From: Rhodoblastus sp963704565
Lineage (GTDB): Bacteria; Pseudomonadota; Alphaproteobacteria; Rhizobiales; Beijerinckiaceae
Direction of reading: 5' to 3'
Assembly (NCBI GenBank): GCA_963704565.1
Contig: OY969917.1
Coordinates: 3,906,001-3,970,000, forward strand
Length of the DNA stretch: 64,000 bases
A program made the position numbers and the translations under genes. Positions 1 through 7,731 of the stretch are shown here, one piece after another. Each line of letters starts with the position of its first letter. Position 1 is the stretch's first letter. The notes under the pieces were generated by a model. It worked only from the letters and a program-made list of their open reading frames with translations. It ran no database searches and had not been told where the DNA came from.

Positions 1-108
1 AAACGATCGCGTGCCGGTGGGGCCAAAGGCGCTCGGAAAAAAGCGGACGACGCCCGTCCCGCCAAATGGGGTCCGAAGCAAAAGGGATTTAGTAAAGTGT
101 CACCGTAA
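1..108 (+). CDS. C-terminal end of an unidentified basic protein (partial)
   Basis: An open frame runs from the window edge to a TAA at 106-108 and gives 35 residues rich in Lys, Arg, Gly and Ala, with a short end PKQKGFSKVSP. The composition is GC-rich like the chromosome, unlike the AT-rich DNA that follows. Basic disordered tails of this kind are found on many RNA- or DNA-binding proteins, so no function is given. It converges on the J-domain gene remnant. Two 12-bp direct repeats (113-124 and 126-137) lie in the gap between them. Confidence 0.35.
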   Translation, partial: KRSRAGGAKGARKKADDARPAKWGPKQKGFSKVSP

Positions 109-141
109 CTACAACTATCGTAGTAAACTATCGTAGTAGTA

Positions 142-655
142 TTAATAAATAGTAAGACTACTTATAATAATAATACCAATAAATACAGCTACAATAATTA
201 AAAAAAGAGTGGTCTCAGGTGAATTTTGTACCTCTTCCGGATCGCTAGAGCTTTGCTGTGTTGTCGTTGATGCTGATTGACTGTTTCGTGGCGCTGTGTA
301 GTTATAAAAGCGATTATATAACCTATTAACATCCTCGTCTTTAAGCATACCGCCAAAAATGCTAATCATATCATTCAATTCTTTTGCTAAATCCTTCTTT
401 CCATCCAATATTAATCTTTCACCCAATGCTTGTAACTTTTTATTATCGCTAAAATATCTCGCTAAAAAGTTCAGCTTAAGCTCAACTGATAAGCTGCTAT
501 ACTCTGAAAAGCGTTTGGTCTCGATGAGACGAAGTTTAAATGTATTCGCCAAACCATTGGATAGCTTTTGTAGCGCCTCAAATGTTTTATTTATCTGCGG
601 ATACAATTCGGCTGCGAGATTCCATCTCCTCTCACATTCTTCATCGTAGACATTA
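142..655 (-). pseudogene. 3' part of an interrupted tail-anchored J-domain protein gene
   Basis: This AT-rich frame encodes a helical region (segments such as LARYFSDNKK and AKELNDMISIFG), then a Ser/Thr/Gln-rich linker, and ends in one hydrophobic segment (about 20 residues, LFLIIVAVFIGIIII) with only a few residues after it, so a tail anchor is likely. There is no good start: the only in-frame candidate is TTG at 604-606, and the frame is open upstream until it enters the IS5 element at 656. If the IS (656-1849) and one TTA copy are removed, the frame joins the J-domain fragment at 1853-2100 without a break, through DNNNVYDEE. The intact gene would encode about 253 residues: J domain, helical region, linker, membrane anchor. 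The low GC against the neighbours may indicate acquisition by transfer. Join and topology are seen in sequence; the role as an Hsp70 co-chaperone at a membrane is inferred. Confidence 0.8.
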
Positions 656-1849
656 TGAGCGCTTTGAAAAAGGCTATTGGTCTATGTGCTCGGCGGTTTC
701 GCCACTGCGCTGAAGCGCAGATATCGCCCTATAGGGCGCAAATCCGAGCCGATTTGATGGCGGCTACCGCCTCATTTCGCCCTCATCTCCCAATTTGGAC
801 GCAATTCTCCCGTCTGGACGGCCTCACGCTGCCCGGAGCAGAACCCGCGCCCGTTTCATATTCATCGCACAGGCGACGAATTGCAGATGACAATTGTTGC
901 GCGCGAGCCCGCGATAACGAACCCGCGCCATGCCATACCAATTTTTCATCGTCGCGTTGGCCCGCTCGACGCCGGAGCGCACACTTGAAGCCGTCGTGTT
1001 GAACCACTTCTGCCAGTTTTTCAGCGGCTTGTTGCGCTTGGCCTTGTAGGCGATCTTGTCGTCGATGCCGAGCGAAGCGAGCTTTTCTCGCAGGGCTTTG
1101 CTGTCGTAAGCTTTGTCCGCGTAATAGGCCTCTTCGTCGCCCTGGATCATCGCCTCGCCGCGCTGGCTGTCGTGCAGGTCGGCGGAGGTCATTTCCGCCT
1201 GCCGGATCAGATCGCTTTCCTCGTCCACGGCGATATGGGCCTTGTAGCCGAAAGAGGTCTTGTCGTTCTTGATCGTGAAGCCGGCGTCGGGATCGCGCGG
1301 ATTGACTTGACCCTCTTCATAAGGCGGCCGCTTCACCGCCGCAGCGATGATCGTCGCATCGACCAGCGTTCCTCTCTTGACGATCAGCCCTCGCGCGTCG
1401 AGTTGGCGGTTGATCTCGGCCAGCAGCTTCTCTGACAGGCCAAGCTTTTCGACCGTCTGCCGGAAACGCCAGATTGACGAATGGTCCGGCGTCTCGGCGT
1501 CGAGCGGGATGCCGCAAAAGCGCCGGAACGAAATCCGATCACGCACGGCCTCCTCGGCCTGCGGGTCGGACAGATTGTACCATTGCTGTAAAAGAACGAT
1601 CTTAAACAGCGTCAGCGGCGGGTATCCTGGCGCGCCCTTGGCATTGGCGTTGATTTGCGCAAACAAAACGTCAAAGGCCGACCAGTCAATGGTCTTGAGC
1701 AAATCTTCCAGGAAGCCGCCGCCTTTCGAATAGGCCTTAACGAAAGCGTCAGCGAGTGAAGGTTGGTCAAAGCAACGGCGCGACATCGGCAAATCGTCTC
1801 CGTGGAGACCCTACAAAATCATGGCGTGGCGACTTTTGCAAAGCGCTCA
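656..1849 (-). mobile_element. IS5-family insertion sequence, 1194 bp, complete ends
   Basis: The ends form near-perfect inverted repeats. The left end begins TGAGCGCTTTGAAAAAGGC at 656 and the reverse complement of the right end begins TGAGCGCTTTGCAAAAGTC, differing at two positions. TTA flanks both sides (653-655 and 1850-1852), which fits the 3-bp TNA target duplication known for some IS5 subgroups. One transposase frame fills most of the element. The insertion splits a J-domain gene. A fragment of a close relative, with the same right end, lies at 59606-59833. Confidence 0.85.
824..1792 (-). CDS. IS5-family DDE transposase
   Basis: The 322-residue protein has the IS5/IS4-type DDE layout. 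An N-terminal DUF772-like region (about residues 50-110, with FRRFCGIPL and DHSSIWRFR) is followed by the first catalytic Asp in TLVDATIIAAA, a second Asp in YYADKAYDS, and the Glu within GVERANATMKNWYGM near residue 285, the family Y-R-E-K box. It cuts and joins the element ends. Length is normal for an intact IS5 transposase and the frame is unbroken, so the element may still be active. An alternative start is the second Met (MSRRCFDQP), which is the form retained in the truncated relative near 59.77 kb. It is read in the same direction as the gene it interrupts. Confidence 0.92.
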   Translation of the reverse strand: MPMSRRCFDQPSLADAFVKAYSKGGGFLEDLLKTIDWSAFDVLFAQINANAKGAPGYPPLTLFKIVLLQQWYNLSDPQAEEAVRDRISFRRFCGIPLDAETPDHSSIWRFRQTVEKLGLSEKLLAEINRQLDARGLIVKRGTLVDATIIAAAVKRPPYEEGQVNPRDPDAGFTIKNDKTSFGYKAHIAVDEESDLIRQAEMTSADLHDSQRGEAMIQGDEEAYYADKAYDSKALREKLASLGIDDKIAYKAKRNKPLKNWQKWFNTTASSVRSGVERANATMKNWYGMARVRYRGLARNNCHLQFVACAMNMKRARVLLRAA

Positions 1850-1852
1850 TTA

Positions 1853-2100
1853 TTATTGTCAGGGGTGTCTTCCTTCAAGTCCTTGCTGTGGTCCCGCTGT
1901 TTGTCATATGTCGCCCGCAAAGCAGGGTTCGTTAGGACGCTGTGCGCCTCATTGAGTAGCGTCATGTAATCCGCCCCCAAGGGGCCGACCACGTCTGGAT
2001 GATGCCTTTTCGCCAGGGCCCGATATGCGGCGCTGATAACTTGGAGATCCGCATCCTCGGAGACTTGCAAAATTCGGTAATAATTTTTGCCAATATCCAC
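1853..2100 (-). pseudogene. 5' part of the interrupted J-domain protein gene
   Basis: From GTG at 2098-2100 the frame encodes a J domain directly: NYYRILQVSEDA, then AAYRALAKRHHPDV containing the His-Pro-Asp motif needed to stimulate Hsp70 ATPase, then a helix III/IV region ending ATYDKQRD. A start at ATG 2202 in the same frame would add about 34 residues without domain features; I prefer the GTG because the J domain normally begins within a few residues of the start in this class. The frame runs into the IS5 element at 1849 and would end inside it with a foreign tail (ERFAKVATP). Its true continuation is at 142-655. Confidence 0.8.
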
Positions 2101-2415
2101 GCACCGCCCCGTCTTCGGCTTGGAGGCTTCGTTCGGTTCGAGCCTGAGCTTCGTAATAAGCGTAAGCCAGAAATCGGAATCCGGCAATAAGCACCGCGCC
2201 ACTCGACCAATAGAAGTCGCCGGCGCCGGCCGCGCCCGGCCGCTGCTTTTGCGTACGATGTGCGGGGGCTACGGCAGGGTTGCGGTGACAGTCCACCAAA
2301 CCGACCTCACACGGGCCATGGAGACGCAATACGAAACCGTTAAACCCCAAGCCACTGAGCGCAATTTCATTTCCGGCGCGGGCGCCGACGTTTGGCGTCG
2401 CCTCAGGCGGCGTTT

Positions 2416-3212
2416 CTACTCCGCCCCCGGCCCGCCATTCCGCTCCAGCTCATCCGCCAGTTCCGCCGCCAGCGCAAAAAACCGTCGGCGCACGTCCGGG
2501 GCGTAGGGGTTCATCCGCTCGATGGCGTAAAAGACTTCCGGCGCGTCGTGGCGGACCATGTCCACCGCGCGCAGCAGCAAGTCGAAGCTGGCGGTGGTCA
2601 TGTTGCGGGGCAGGGGCTCCATCTCGACCAGGACCTTGGCGATGAGATGGGTGAGGCCCTGCACCATCGCCGCCTCGCGGTCGTGCGCCTCGGGCGTGGC
2701 GAGGATCGCGTCGAGGCCGAATGTCTTGCGCAAAAAGGCCGCGAGCGGCCGGGCGCCGGGCCGCGGATCGGGCAGATCACGATTTTCAGGCCCTTGATTC
2801 CGCCGCGCGCGCTTTGCGGGCCGAACATCGGGTGCGTGCCGATAATGTCGACATGCTCGGGCAGTTCCGCCCGCATGATCTCGGCCGGCAGCACTTTCAC
2901 CGAACAGACATCGAGCACCGTCGCGCCGGGGCGCAGGTGCGCGCGGATGGCGGCTATGGCCTCGCTCAAGCGCGGAACCGGCATGGCGAGGATGACGAGG
3001 TCGCAGGCCGCCGCCGTCGCCGCGTCGCAAAGGGTCACGCCGCGAACGGTTGGGCAGGGCGTGGCCTTGGCCGCGCAGGCCGGGTCAAAGGCGAAAACCG
3101 GGAACAGCGGCGCCAGATGCGCCGCCGCTAGCCGGCCGAAGGCGCCATAGCCGATCAGGCCGATACTGGCGCCCGGCCTTGGCCCGGGCCGCCTGGTCAG
3201 GCGCTCGCTCAC
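2416..3212 (-). pseudogene. tyrA: Prephenate/arogenate dehydrogenase (TyrA-like), frameshifted
   Basis: The N-terminal 145 or so residues carry a Rossmann fold start (IGLIGYGAFGR), the DVCSVK turn and GTHPMFGPQSA, all typical of TyrA-type dehydrogenases, which oxidatively decarboxylate prephenate or arogenate on the way to tyrosine. At about 2768-2785, after KIVICPIR, the frame shifts: the conserved helical C-terminal domain (ARPLAAFLRKTFGLDA, then HLIAKVLVEMEP and SFDLLLRAVDMVR) is in another frame and ends at 2416. One missing base relative to the ancestral sequence explains it. Joined, the protein is about 265 residues, normal for the family. Either the gene is broken or the base was lost in sequencing; the conserved C-terminal half argues for recent loss or error. 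Confidence 0.75.
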
Positions 3213-3234
3213 GTTCCGTTCCCGCCCGGTGGCT

Positions 3235-3363
3235 TCACTTGGTCTGGTCGTAGGAGCAGGCGCCGGGGAATTTGTTGAATTTGAACGGGCCGCCGCAGGG
3301 ATCGCAGCCGGCCACGAAGGCGCAGAGCGCGAGAATGGCGCCGAGCCGAAAATATGTCTTCAC
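3235..3363 (-). CDS. Small lipoprotein, 42 residues
   Basis: A GTG start at 3361-3363 sits 7 bases after a GGGAG ribosome site. The product begins with a basic and hydrophobic signal (MKTYFRLGAILALC) and then a lipobox FVAGC, so lipid attachment at Cys20 is expected. The mature part is only about 23 residues, with two more cysteines (CDPCGG and GACSYDQ), and ends at TGA 3235-3237. Gene-finding by length would miss it. Its position just upstream of the tyrA-like gene on the same strand may be chance. Function unknown; tiny entericidin-like or outer-membrane lipoproteins are comparable in size. Confidence 0.65.
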   Translation of the reverse strand: MKTYFRLGAILALCAFVAGCDPCGGPFKFNKFPGACSYDQTK

Positions 3364-3445
3364 GATGCTTCTCCCGTCGCGATGGGTCTTCCATGCGTCC
3401 GGCGGGGGCCGAAAGTCAAGACGCGCGAGCCGGCGTCGGTTAACC

Positions 3446-3460
3446 TTAAAAAACAGTTAA
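3446..3460 (+). promoter_or_regulatory. Candidate CtrA binding site
   Basis: TTAA-AAAACAG-TTAA matches the TTAA-N7-TTAA consensus of the alphaproteobacterial cell-cycle regulator CtrA. A second, less exact pair (TTAA, 6 bases, TTAA) is at 3521-3534. Both lie before the ATG at 3575, so the roadblock/MBL/OmpA operon could be under CtrA control. The match is seen in sequence; binding is inferred. Confidence 0.45.
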
Positions 3461-3574
3461 TGCGCCGCGCCGCCGTCGTTTGAGCTAAATCAATTGGATA
3501 TCGAAAAAAACGCGATAACCTTAACGAATTTTAAACTTCCCCGCACTCTTGGCTTGGCCGTTCGGAAATCCGGA

Positions 3575-4282
3575 ATGACGGATTATTACCCCGTGCTTGC
3601 GCGCGCCGTCGACGCTTCGCGATCTTCGGACCCGCATGCGCGACAGAGCATCTATCGTTCCGCGCGCCGGGCCATGGTCCAGGCGCTGGTGGGCGCGCGC
3701 CCCAGCGCCCTGAACACGCTGTTGAACCGGGAGCATGGCGAATTCGACACCGCAGTCGCCCGGGTCGAAGCCGAAGCCCTTCGCAAATTTCCGCCCGCGC
3801 CGTCCGAACGCGCGCCGGAAGAGTTGGCCCGCATGGCGTCCCGCCGTCTGAACGACGCGAGGCCGACCGACCAGGATCAAAGTGAAAATCGTTCGCGTGG
3901 CGTTGAGGAGAGTTCCATGTCGAGACTTGATGAACTGAACAAGATCTTGCGCAAGCTGCAAAGCGACTCGCCCGGTCTGGAGGCCAGCGCGCTGATCTCC
4001 GAAGACGGACTGATGATCGCCAGCGCCCTGACGCCGGACCTTGAGGAGACGCGCGTCGCCGGCATGACCGCCACTTTGCTCAACCTCGGCGCCCGCGCCG
4101 CCGTCGAACTGGCGCGCGGCGAAGTCAAGGAAGTCATCATTCGCGGCGATCGCGGCTATGCCGTGATGATTGACGCCGGACGCGGCGCGCTGCTGCTGGC
4201 GCTCGCCAATGAGACCGCCAAGCTCGGACTGATTTTCTTTGACATGCACGAGGCGATCCGCAGCCTGAAGAAAGTCCTTTGA
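3575..4282 (+). CDS. Roadblock/LC7 protein with N-terminal extension, possible internal start
   Basis: From ATG 3575 the 235-residue product has two parts. Residues 1-80 (MTDYYPVLARAVDAS and following) are a helical module seen at the start of other alphaproteobacterial proteins. The C-terminal 121 residues are a roadblock/LC7 domain (SRLDELNKILRKL, then GLEASALISEDGLMIAS, then GYAVMIDAG and LLLALAN). Such domains dimerise and often partner small GTPases or other roadblock proteins. The second part has its own ATG at 3917 after a strong GAGGAGAG ribosome site, so a stand-alone roadblock protein of family-typical size is probably also made. The frame is also open 5' to 3494, but that start would lie inside the promoter region. 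First gene of a four-gene operon. Confidence 0.8.
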   Translation: MTDYYPVLARAVDASRSSDPHARQSIYRSARRAMVQALVGARPSALNTLLNREHGEFDTAVARVEAEALRKFPPAPSERAPEELARMASRRLNDARPTDQDQSENRSRGVEESSMSRLDELNKILRKLQSDSPGLEASALISEDGLMIASALTPDLEETRVAGMTATLLNLGARAAVELARGEVKEVIIRGDRGYAVMIDAGRGALLLALANETAKLGLIFFDMHEAIRSLKKVL

Positions 4283-4325
4283 GAGTCGGCGACGGCCTCG
4301 AAGCGCCAGTCTTCAGGAGCAGGTG

Positions 4326-5087
4326 ATGGCAAATATCGTATTGTTCAATGACGGAACGCACCGCAATATCCTGCTTGAGGACATGGACGGCGGCGGCTTC
4401 GCTGTGCAGAGCAACCAGCATGTCATTGTGCATGGCGACAGCGGGATGATTCTCGATCCCGGCGGCCACAAGATCTACGGCAAGGTTCTGGCGGAAACCT
4501 TCGCCGTGCTCGGCCGCGCCAAGCTGCGCCACATCTTTCTTTCGCATCAGGATCCCGACATTGTCGCGGCGATCAACGGCTGGCTGATGACCACCGACGC
4601 CGACGCCCATGTGTCGAGCCTGTGGGTGCGCTTTGTCCCGCATTTCGGCCTCGACCGTCTGGTGGCGGATCGGCTCAAGGCCATTCCCGACGAGGGAACG
4701 ATTTTCGACCTCGGCGGCGCCAAGCTTTACGCCTTGCCGGCGCATTTCCTTCACTCCGAAGGCAATTTCCAGCTCTACGATCCGACCTCGAAAATTCTCT
4801 ACAGCGGCGATCTCGGCGCCTCGCTCGGTCAGGACTATCGCGAGGTCACGGATTTCGACGCGCATCTGCGCTATATGGAGGGCTTCCACCGCCGCTACAT
4901 GTGCTCGCGCGTGGTGATGCGCGCCTGGGCCAATATGGTCCGGGGGCTCGACATCGAGATCATCGCGCCGCAGCACGGCGCCTTGTTTCGCGGCAAGGAG
5001 ATGGTGAAGAAGTTCATCGACTGGTGCGCGGACCTGGAATGCGGCGTCGATCTGATCACCCCGACCTTCCGCGTTCCCAGCGCCTGA
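4326..5087 (+). CDS. MBL-fold di-iron protein (ODP/FprA-like)
   Basis: The 253-residue protein has the metallo-beta-lactamase fold in the variant found in flavodiiron and oxygen-binding di-iron proteins. The metal site is readable: LSHQDPDI (His, Asp, Asp), then His in LPAHFLHSEGNF, the bridging Asp in YSGDLGAS, and the final His in IIAPQHGALF. It lacks a flavodoxin domain. ODP-type proteins are known to sense oxygen in chemotaxis systems; others reduce O2 or NO. The start at ATG 4326 follows CAGGAG, and the gene lies 43 bases after the roadblock gene on the same strand. A sensor role coupled to the roadblock proteins is inferred from the neighbours. A plain hydrolase is less likely given HxDxD in place of HxHxDH. 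Confidence 0.8.
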   Translation: MANIVLFNDGTHRNILLEDMDGGGFAVQSNQHVIVHGDSGMILDPGGHKIYGKVLAETFAVLGRAKLRHIFLSHQDPDIVAAINGWLMTTDADAHVSSLWVRFVPHFGLDRLVADRLKAIPDEGTIFDLGGAKLYALPAHFLHSEGNFQLYDPTSKILYSGDLGASLGQDYREVTDFDAHLRYMEGFHRRYMCSRVVMRAWANMVRGLDIEIIAPQHGALFRGKEMVKKFIDWCADLECGVDLITPTFRVPSA

Positions 5088-5117
5088 ACCCGGCCATAAC
5101 GAGGTTGAACGGCGTCC

Positions 5118-5978
5118 ATGGCGATGACTGCCGCCGAAAAGAGCGGGGACCGGCTGTTCCGGCTTGCCGGGGAGGACGCGCCCGTCCCGGTCGCGCTGGC
5201 CTTCGCGGCGCTCGGCTTTCTGCTCGCGACGGTCGCCAGCGCGCAATTCATGGATGAATGGCGCGCGCCGCCGCCGGCCCCGCCCGCGCCGGCAAGCGTC
5301 ACCGCGCCTGTGGCCGAACCGCCCAAGCCTGAAGCGAAGCCGACCGTCGCCGTCCCGGCTCCGGCCCCCGCGCCCGCGCCCGAAAAACCGGCCCCGGCGC
5401 CCGTTGTGGCCGCCGCGCCGCCATCCCCGCCGGCTCAGCCTGTCCCGCCGCCCGAGACCGCGCCCGCCAAGGCGCCCGTCGTCGCCGCGAATCCCGCGCC
5501 GGTGCCCTCCGCGCCGCCGCCTCCAACGGTTCCGTTCGCCGCCGCGCCGGCTGCCGCGCCGGCCGCCGTCCCGGCGCCCGCGCCCGAACCGCCGCCGCCC
5601 GCGCCCTGTCTTCCCGTGGTTTCGATTCCCTTCCAGCTTAATAGCGCGCGATTGAAGGCGGCGGACCTGGACGCCAAAACGGTGCCCTTGCGGGATTGGC
5701 TGCTGGCGCACCAGGGCGCCATAATTTCCGTCGAAGGCCATGCCGACGCCACCGGCCCGGAGGCTTACAACGTCTTGTTGAGTTACAAACGCGCCGAAAC
5801 CGTCGCCGCCTGGCTCATAAATTCCGGCGCGCCGGCGGCGCAAATCGCGACGCGCGCGGCGGGCGTCAGCCCGCCGGTGCATTGGACGACCGAAATGCAA
5901 AGCAATCGTCAGGTCATTCTCCAGATCGAGGGCGTCGAGGCTTGTCGCGATGACAGTGCGCCGGCGCGGCAACCATGA
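5118..5978 (+). CDS. Inner-membrane-anchored OmpA-domain protein with long Pro/Ala linker
   Basis: The 286-residue product has a short cytoplasmic N-terminus, one membrane segment at about residues 23-42 (VPVALAFAALGFLLATVAS), a linker of about 110 residues almost entirely Pro, Ala, Val and Glu, and an OmpA-like peptidoglycan-binding domain (residues 168-275, with ISVEGHADATGPEAYNVLL and NRQVILQI). The arrangement resembles MotB or TonB: anchored in the inner membrane, spanning the periplasm and touching the cell wall. Cys before the domain and near the end may form a disulfide. It ends within the next gene (ATGA overlap at 5975), so translation is coupled. The low-complexity linker explains the long open frame on the opposite strand. 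Confidence 0.8.
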   Translation: MAMTAAEKSGDRLFRLAGEDAPVPVALAFAALGFLLATVASAQFMDEWRAPPPAPPAPASVTAPVAEPPKPEAKPTVAVPAPAPAPAPEKPAPAPVVAAAPPSPPAQPVPPPETAPAKAPVVAANPAPVPSAPPPPTVPFAAAPAAAPAAVPAPAPEPPPPAPCLPVVSIPFQLNSARLKAADLDAKTVPLRDWLLAHQGAIISVEGHADATGPEAYNVLLSYKRAETVAAWLINSGAPAAQIATRAAGVSPPVHWTTEMQSNRQVILQIEGVEACRDDSAPARQP

Positions 5979-6619
5979 ACCTTCTTCTTCCCCTTATCGC
6001 GGCTCTGGCGGCCTCCGTGCTGCTGCTGACCTCGGGCTATCTGATCGGCGTAAGGCGCGGCGCCGTTGCGCGCGAGCGCCTGCGCGACGTCACGATTCAG
6101 CAGAAACAGGCGTTGCAGCTCGCCTATCGCGAATTGTCGCGCAAGGTCGAAGAGCATGAACAGGGTTTGCGCGCGACCATCGAACAGGCTCTGGCGCCGC
6201 TGGTCAGCCGCGAAAAGCTGTCGCTCGACCTGGCGAGCCTGAAGACCGGCGGCGGCTCGCGCGATCTGACCTTGCTGCTCGACAAGATCGCCGAGGTCGG
6301 CAATTTCGTCACCGTCGCGCTCAGCGATTCCGAAGGCCTGCCGCTCGCCGGCAACAGCGCCGCGCGCGACCTCGACCGCATCGCGGTCAATTCCTCGCTG
6401 GTGCTGCTGATGGCCGACCGGATCGGCGGCGGCGACATGCCGGCGCCGACGGCGATCCTGGTGCGCGACGGCGCCGATCAGGCGACGCTCTATCGCATTT
6501 TCCAGGCGCCCGATCAGCGCATCGTGCTGACGGCGGTCTCGAGCGGCGCGCCGCTGACCCTGACCACGCTCGATCCCGCCCTGGCCAAGGTCGCCGGCAT
6601 GCTCTCTTTCGAGCCGTGA
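5975..6619 (+). CDS. Membrane-anchored roadblock-like protein
   Basis: The 214-residue protein opens with a hydrophobic segment (residues 3-27, LLLPLIAALAASVLLLTSG), then a charged helix likely to form a coiled coil (residues 35-75), then an alpha/beta domain (about residues 100-210) with NFVTVALSDSEGLPLAGN and later strands that look like a divergent roadblock/LC7 fold. It overlaps the OmpA-like gene by ATGA and ends the operon. The operon therefore encodes one soluble and one membrane-bound roadblock protein, a di-iron protein and a cell-wall-binding protein. No small GTPase gene is present nearby. The roadblock assignment here is weaker than for the first gene and should be tested by structure prediction. 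Confidence 0.65.
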   Translation: MNLLLPLIAALAASVLLLTSGYLIGVRRGAVARERLRDVTIQQKQALQLAYRELSRKVEEHEQGLRATIEQALAPLVSREKLSLDLASLKTGGGSRDLTLLLDKIAEVGNFVTVALSDSEGLPLAGNSAARDLDRIAVNSSLVLLMADRIGGGDMPAPTAILVRDGADQATLYRIFQAPDQRIVLTAVSSGAPLTLTTLDPALAKVAGMLSFEP

Positions 6620-6631
6620 GGCGGGAAAAGA

Positions 6632-7492
6632 TCAACCCGCCTTTTCTTCCTTCGGATAGTCGCAGGCGAGGGCGACCTCCCGTCCGGCCTGGAGTTCGGC
6701 GAGAAACGCCTCCGTCCGCGCCGAAATCACGTCCTGGGCGATCGAGCCCAGCACCAGCCGCAGCGGCGGATTCTTCAGCTCCACCGCCCGTATCATCGCC
6801 CGCGCGCCGCGCGCCGGGTCGCCGGCCTGGGTTCCGCTATAGGCCTGGGTCGCCTTGCGCCGCGCTATGGCCGTCTCGGCATAGGCGTCGATCGCCCGTT
6901 TCGGCGTTTTCAGCGACCGCCCGGCCCAATCGGTGCGGAACGGGCCGGGCTCGACGATCAGGACTTTGACGCCGAGCGGCGCCAGTTCCTTCGCCATGGC
7001 CTCGGACAGGCCTTCGACCGCGAATTTGGTCGCATTGTAATAGCCGATGCCGGGGAAGCTGCAGACGCCGCCCATCGAGGAAATATTGACGATGGTTCCG
7101 CTCTTTTGCGCCCGCATGATTGGCAGGACGGCGCGGCTCATGGCGGCGAGGCCGAAAAAATTGGTCTCGAACATGGCGCGAATTTCCGCGTCCTCGCCTT
7201 CCTCGACCGCCGCCAGATAGCCATAGCCGGCATTGTTGACCAGCACGTCGATGCGGCCGAATTTCTTCATCGCCGCCCCGACCGAAGCCGCGATTTGCGC
7301 CGGATCGTCCACGTTCAGCGCCAGCGCCAGGCCGGTTTGGGGGTGATCCGCGACCAGATCGGCGATTTTCGCCGGGTCGCGGGCGGTCACGACGACACAA
7401 TAACCCTCGGCGAGCAGGATTTTCGACAATTCCCGCCCGAATCCGGTGGAACAGCCAGTGATCAGCCAGACCGGCCTGCTCTCTTGCGACAT
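6632..7492 (-). CDS. Short-chain dehydrogenase/reductase
   Basis: This 286-residue classical SDR has the NAD(P) motif TGCSTGFG at residues 13-20, NNAGYGYL at about 86, the catalytic Ser in NISSMGG and the YNATK Tyr-Lys pair near residue 152. An Arg in VTARDP after strand 2 suggests NADPH preference. The substrate cannot be read from the sequence. Close family members act on retinol-like, steroid or aldehyde substrates, so only the class is given. It converges on the membrane roadblock gene (13-base gap) and diverges from the large adenylation protein at 7732. Confidence 0.85.
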   Translation of the reverse strand: MSQESRPVWLITGCSTGFGRELSKILLAEGYCVVVTARDPAKIADLVADHPQTGLALALNVDDPAQIAASVGAAMKKFGRIDVLVNNAGYGYLAAVEEGEDAEIRAMFETNFFGLAAMSRAVLPIMRAQKSGTIVNISSMGGVCSFPGIGYYNATKFAVEGLSEAMAKELAPLGVKVLIVEPGPFRTDWAGRSLKTPKRAIDAYAETAIARRKATQAYSGTQAGDPARGARAMIRAVELKNPPLRLVLGSIAQDVISARTEAFLAELQAGREVALACDYPKEEKAG

Positions 7493-7731
7493 GGCGCGCT
7501 CCGAAAAATGTTTTGCTTGCGTTCAGGTTGGAAATCCTAAACCTCCCGTGTTGCGCCGCAAGAGAATTGCGGCTTTTGTCGCTTGCCAAAATGCAGGATC
7601 GGGTTTTCGGCGCCACGACGAAGGATGGTTGGCGCGCCCGCCGCTGCGGGTAGGACGGCGGGCGATCCTGTGCTATGGGGGCCCGGCCGGCGGGCGGGCG
7701 AAGGCGCCATCGGCGCGAGTGGGACCAGGCG

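Noticed and set aside
2203..2400. Minus-strand frame with a short hydrophobic stretch before the J-domain gene
   Set aside because: No start with a ribosome site, no continuation, and it overlaps the J-domain frame; nothing supports it as a gene.
5250..5610. GC-rich repetitive tract suggesting a tandem repeat locus
   Set aside because: It is the Pro/Ala linker of the OmpA-like protein with no exact repeat unit.
4137..5972. Open frame of about 600 codons on the minus strand
   Set aside because: Antisense to the MBL and OmpA-like genes; its Gly/Arg-rich centre mirrors the Pro/Ala linker.
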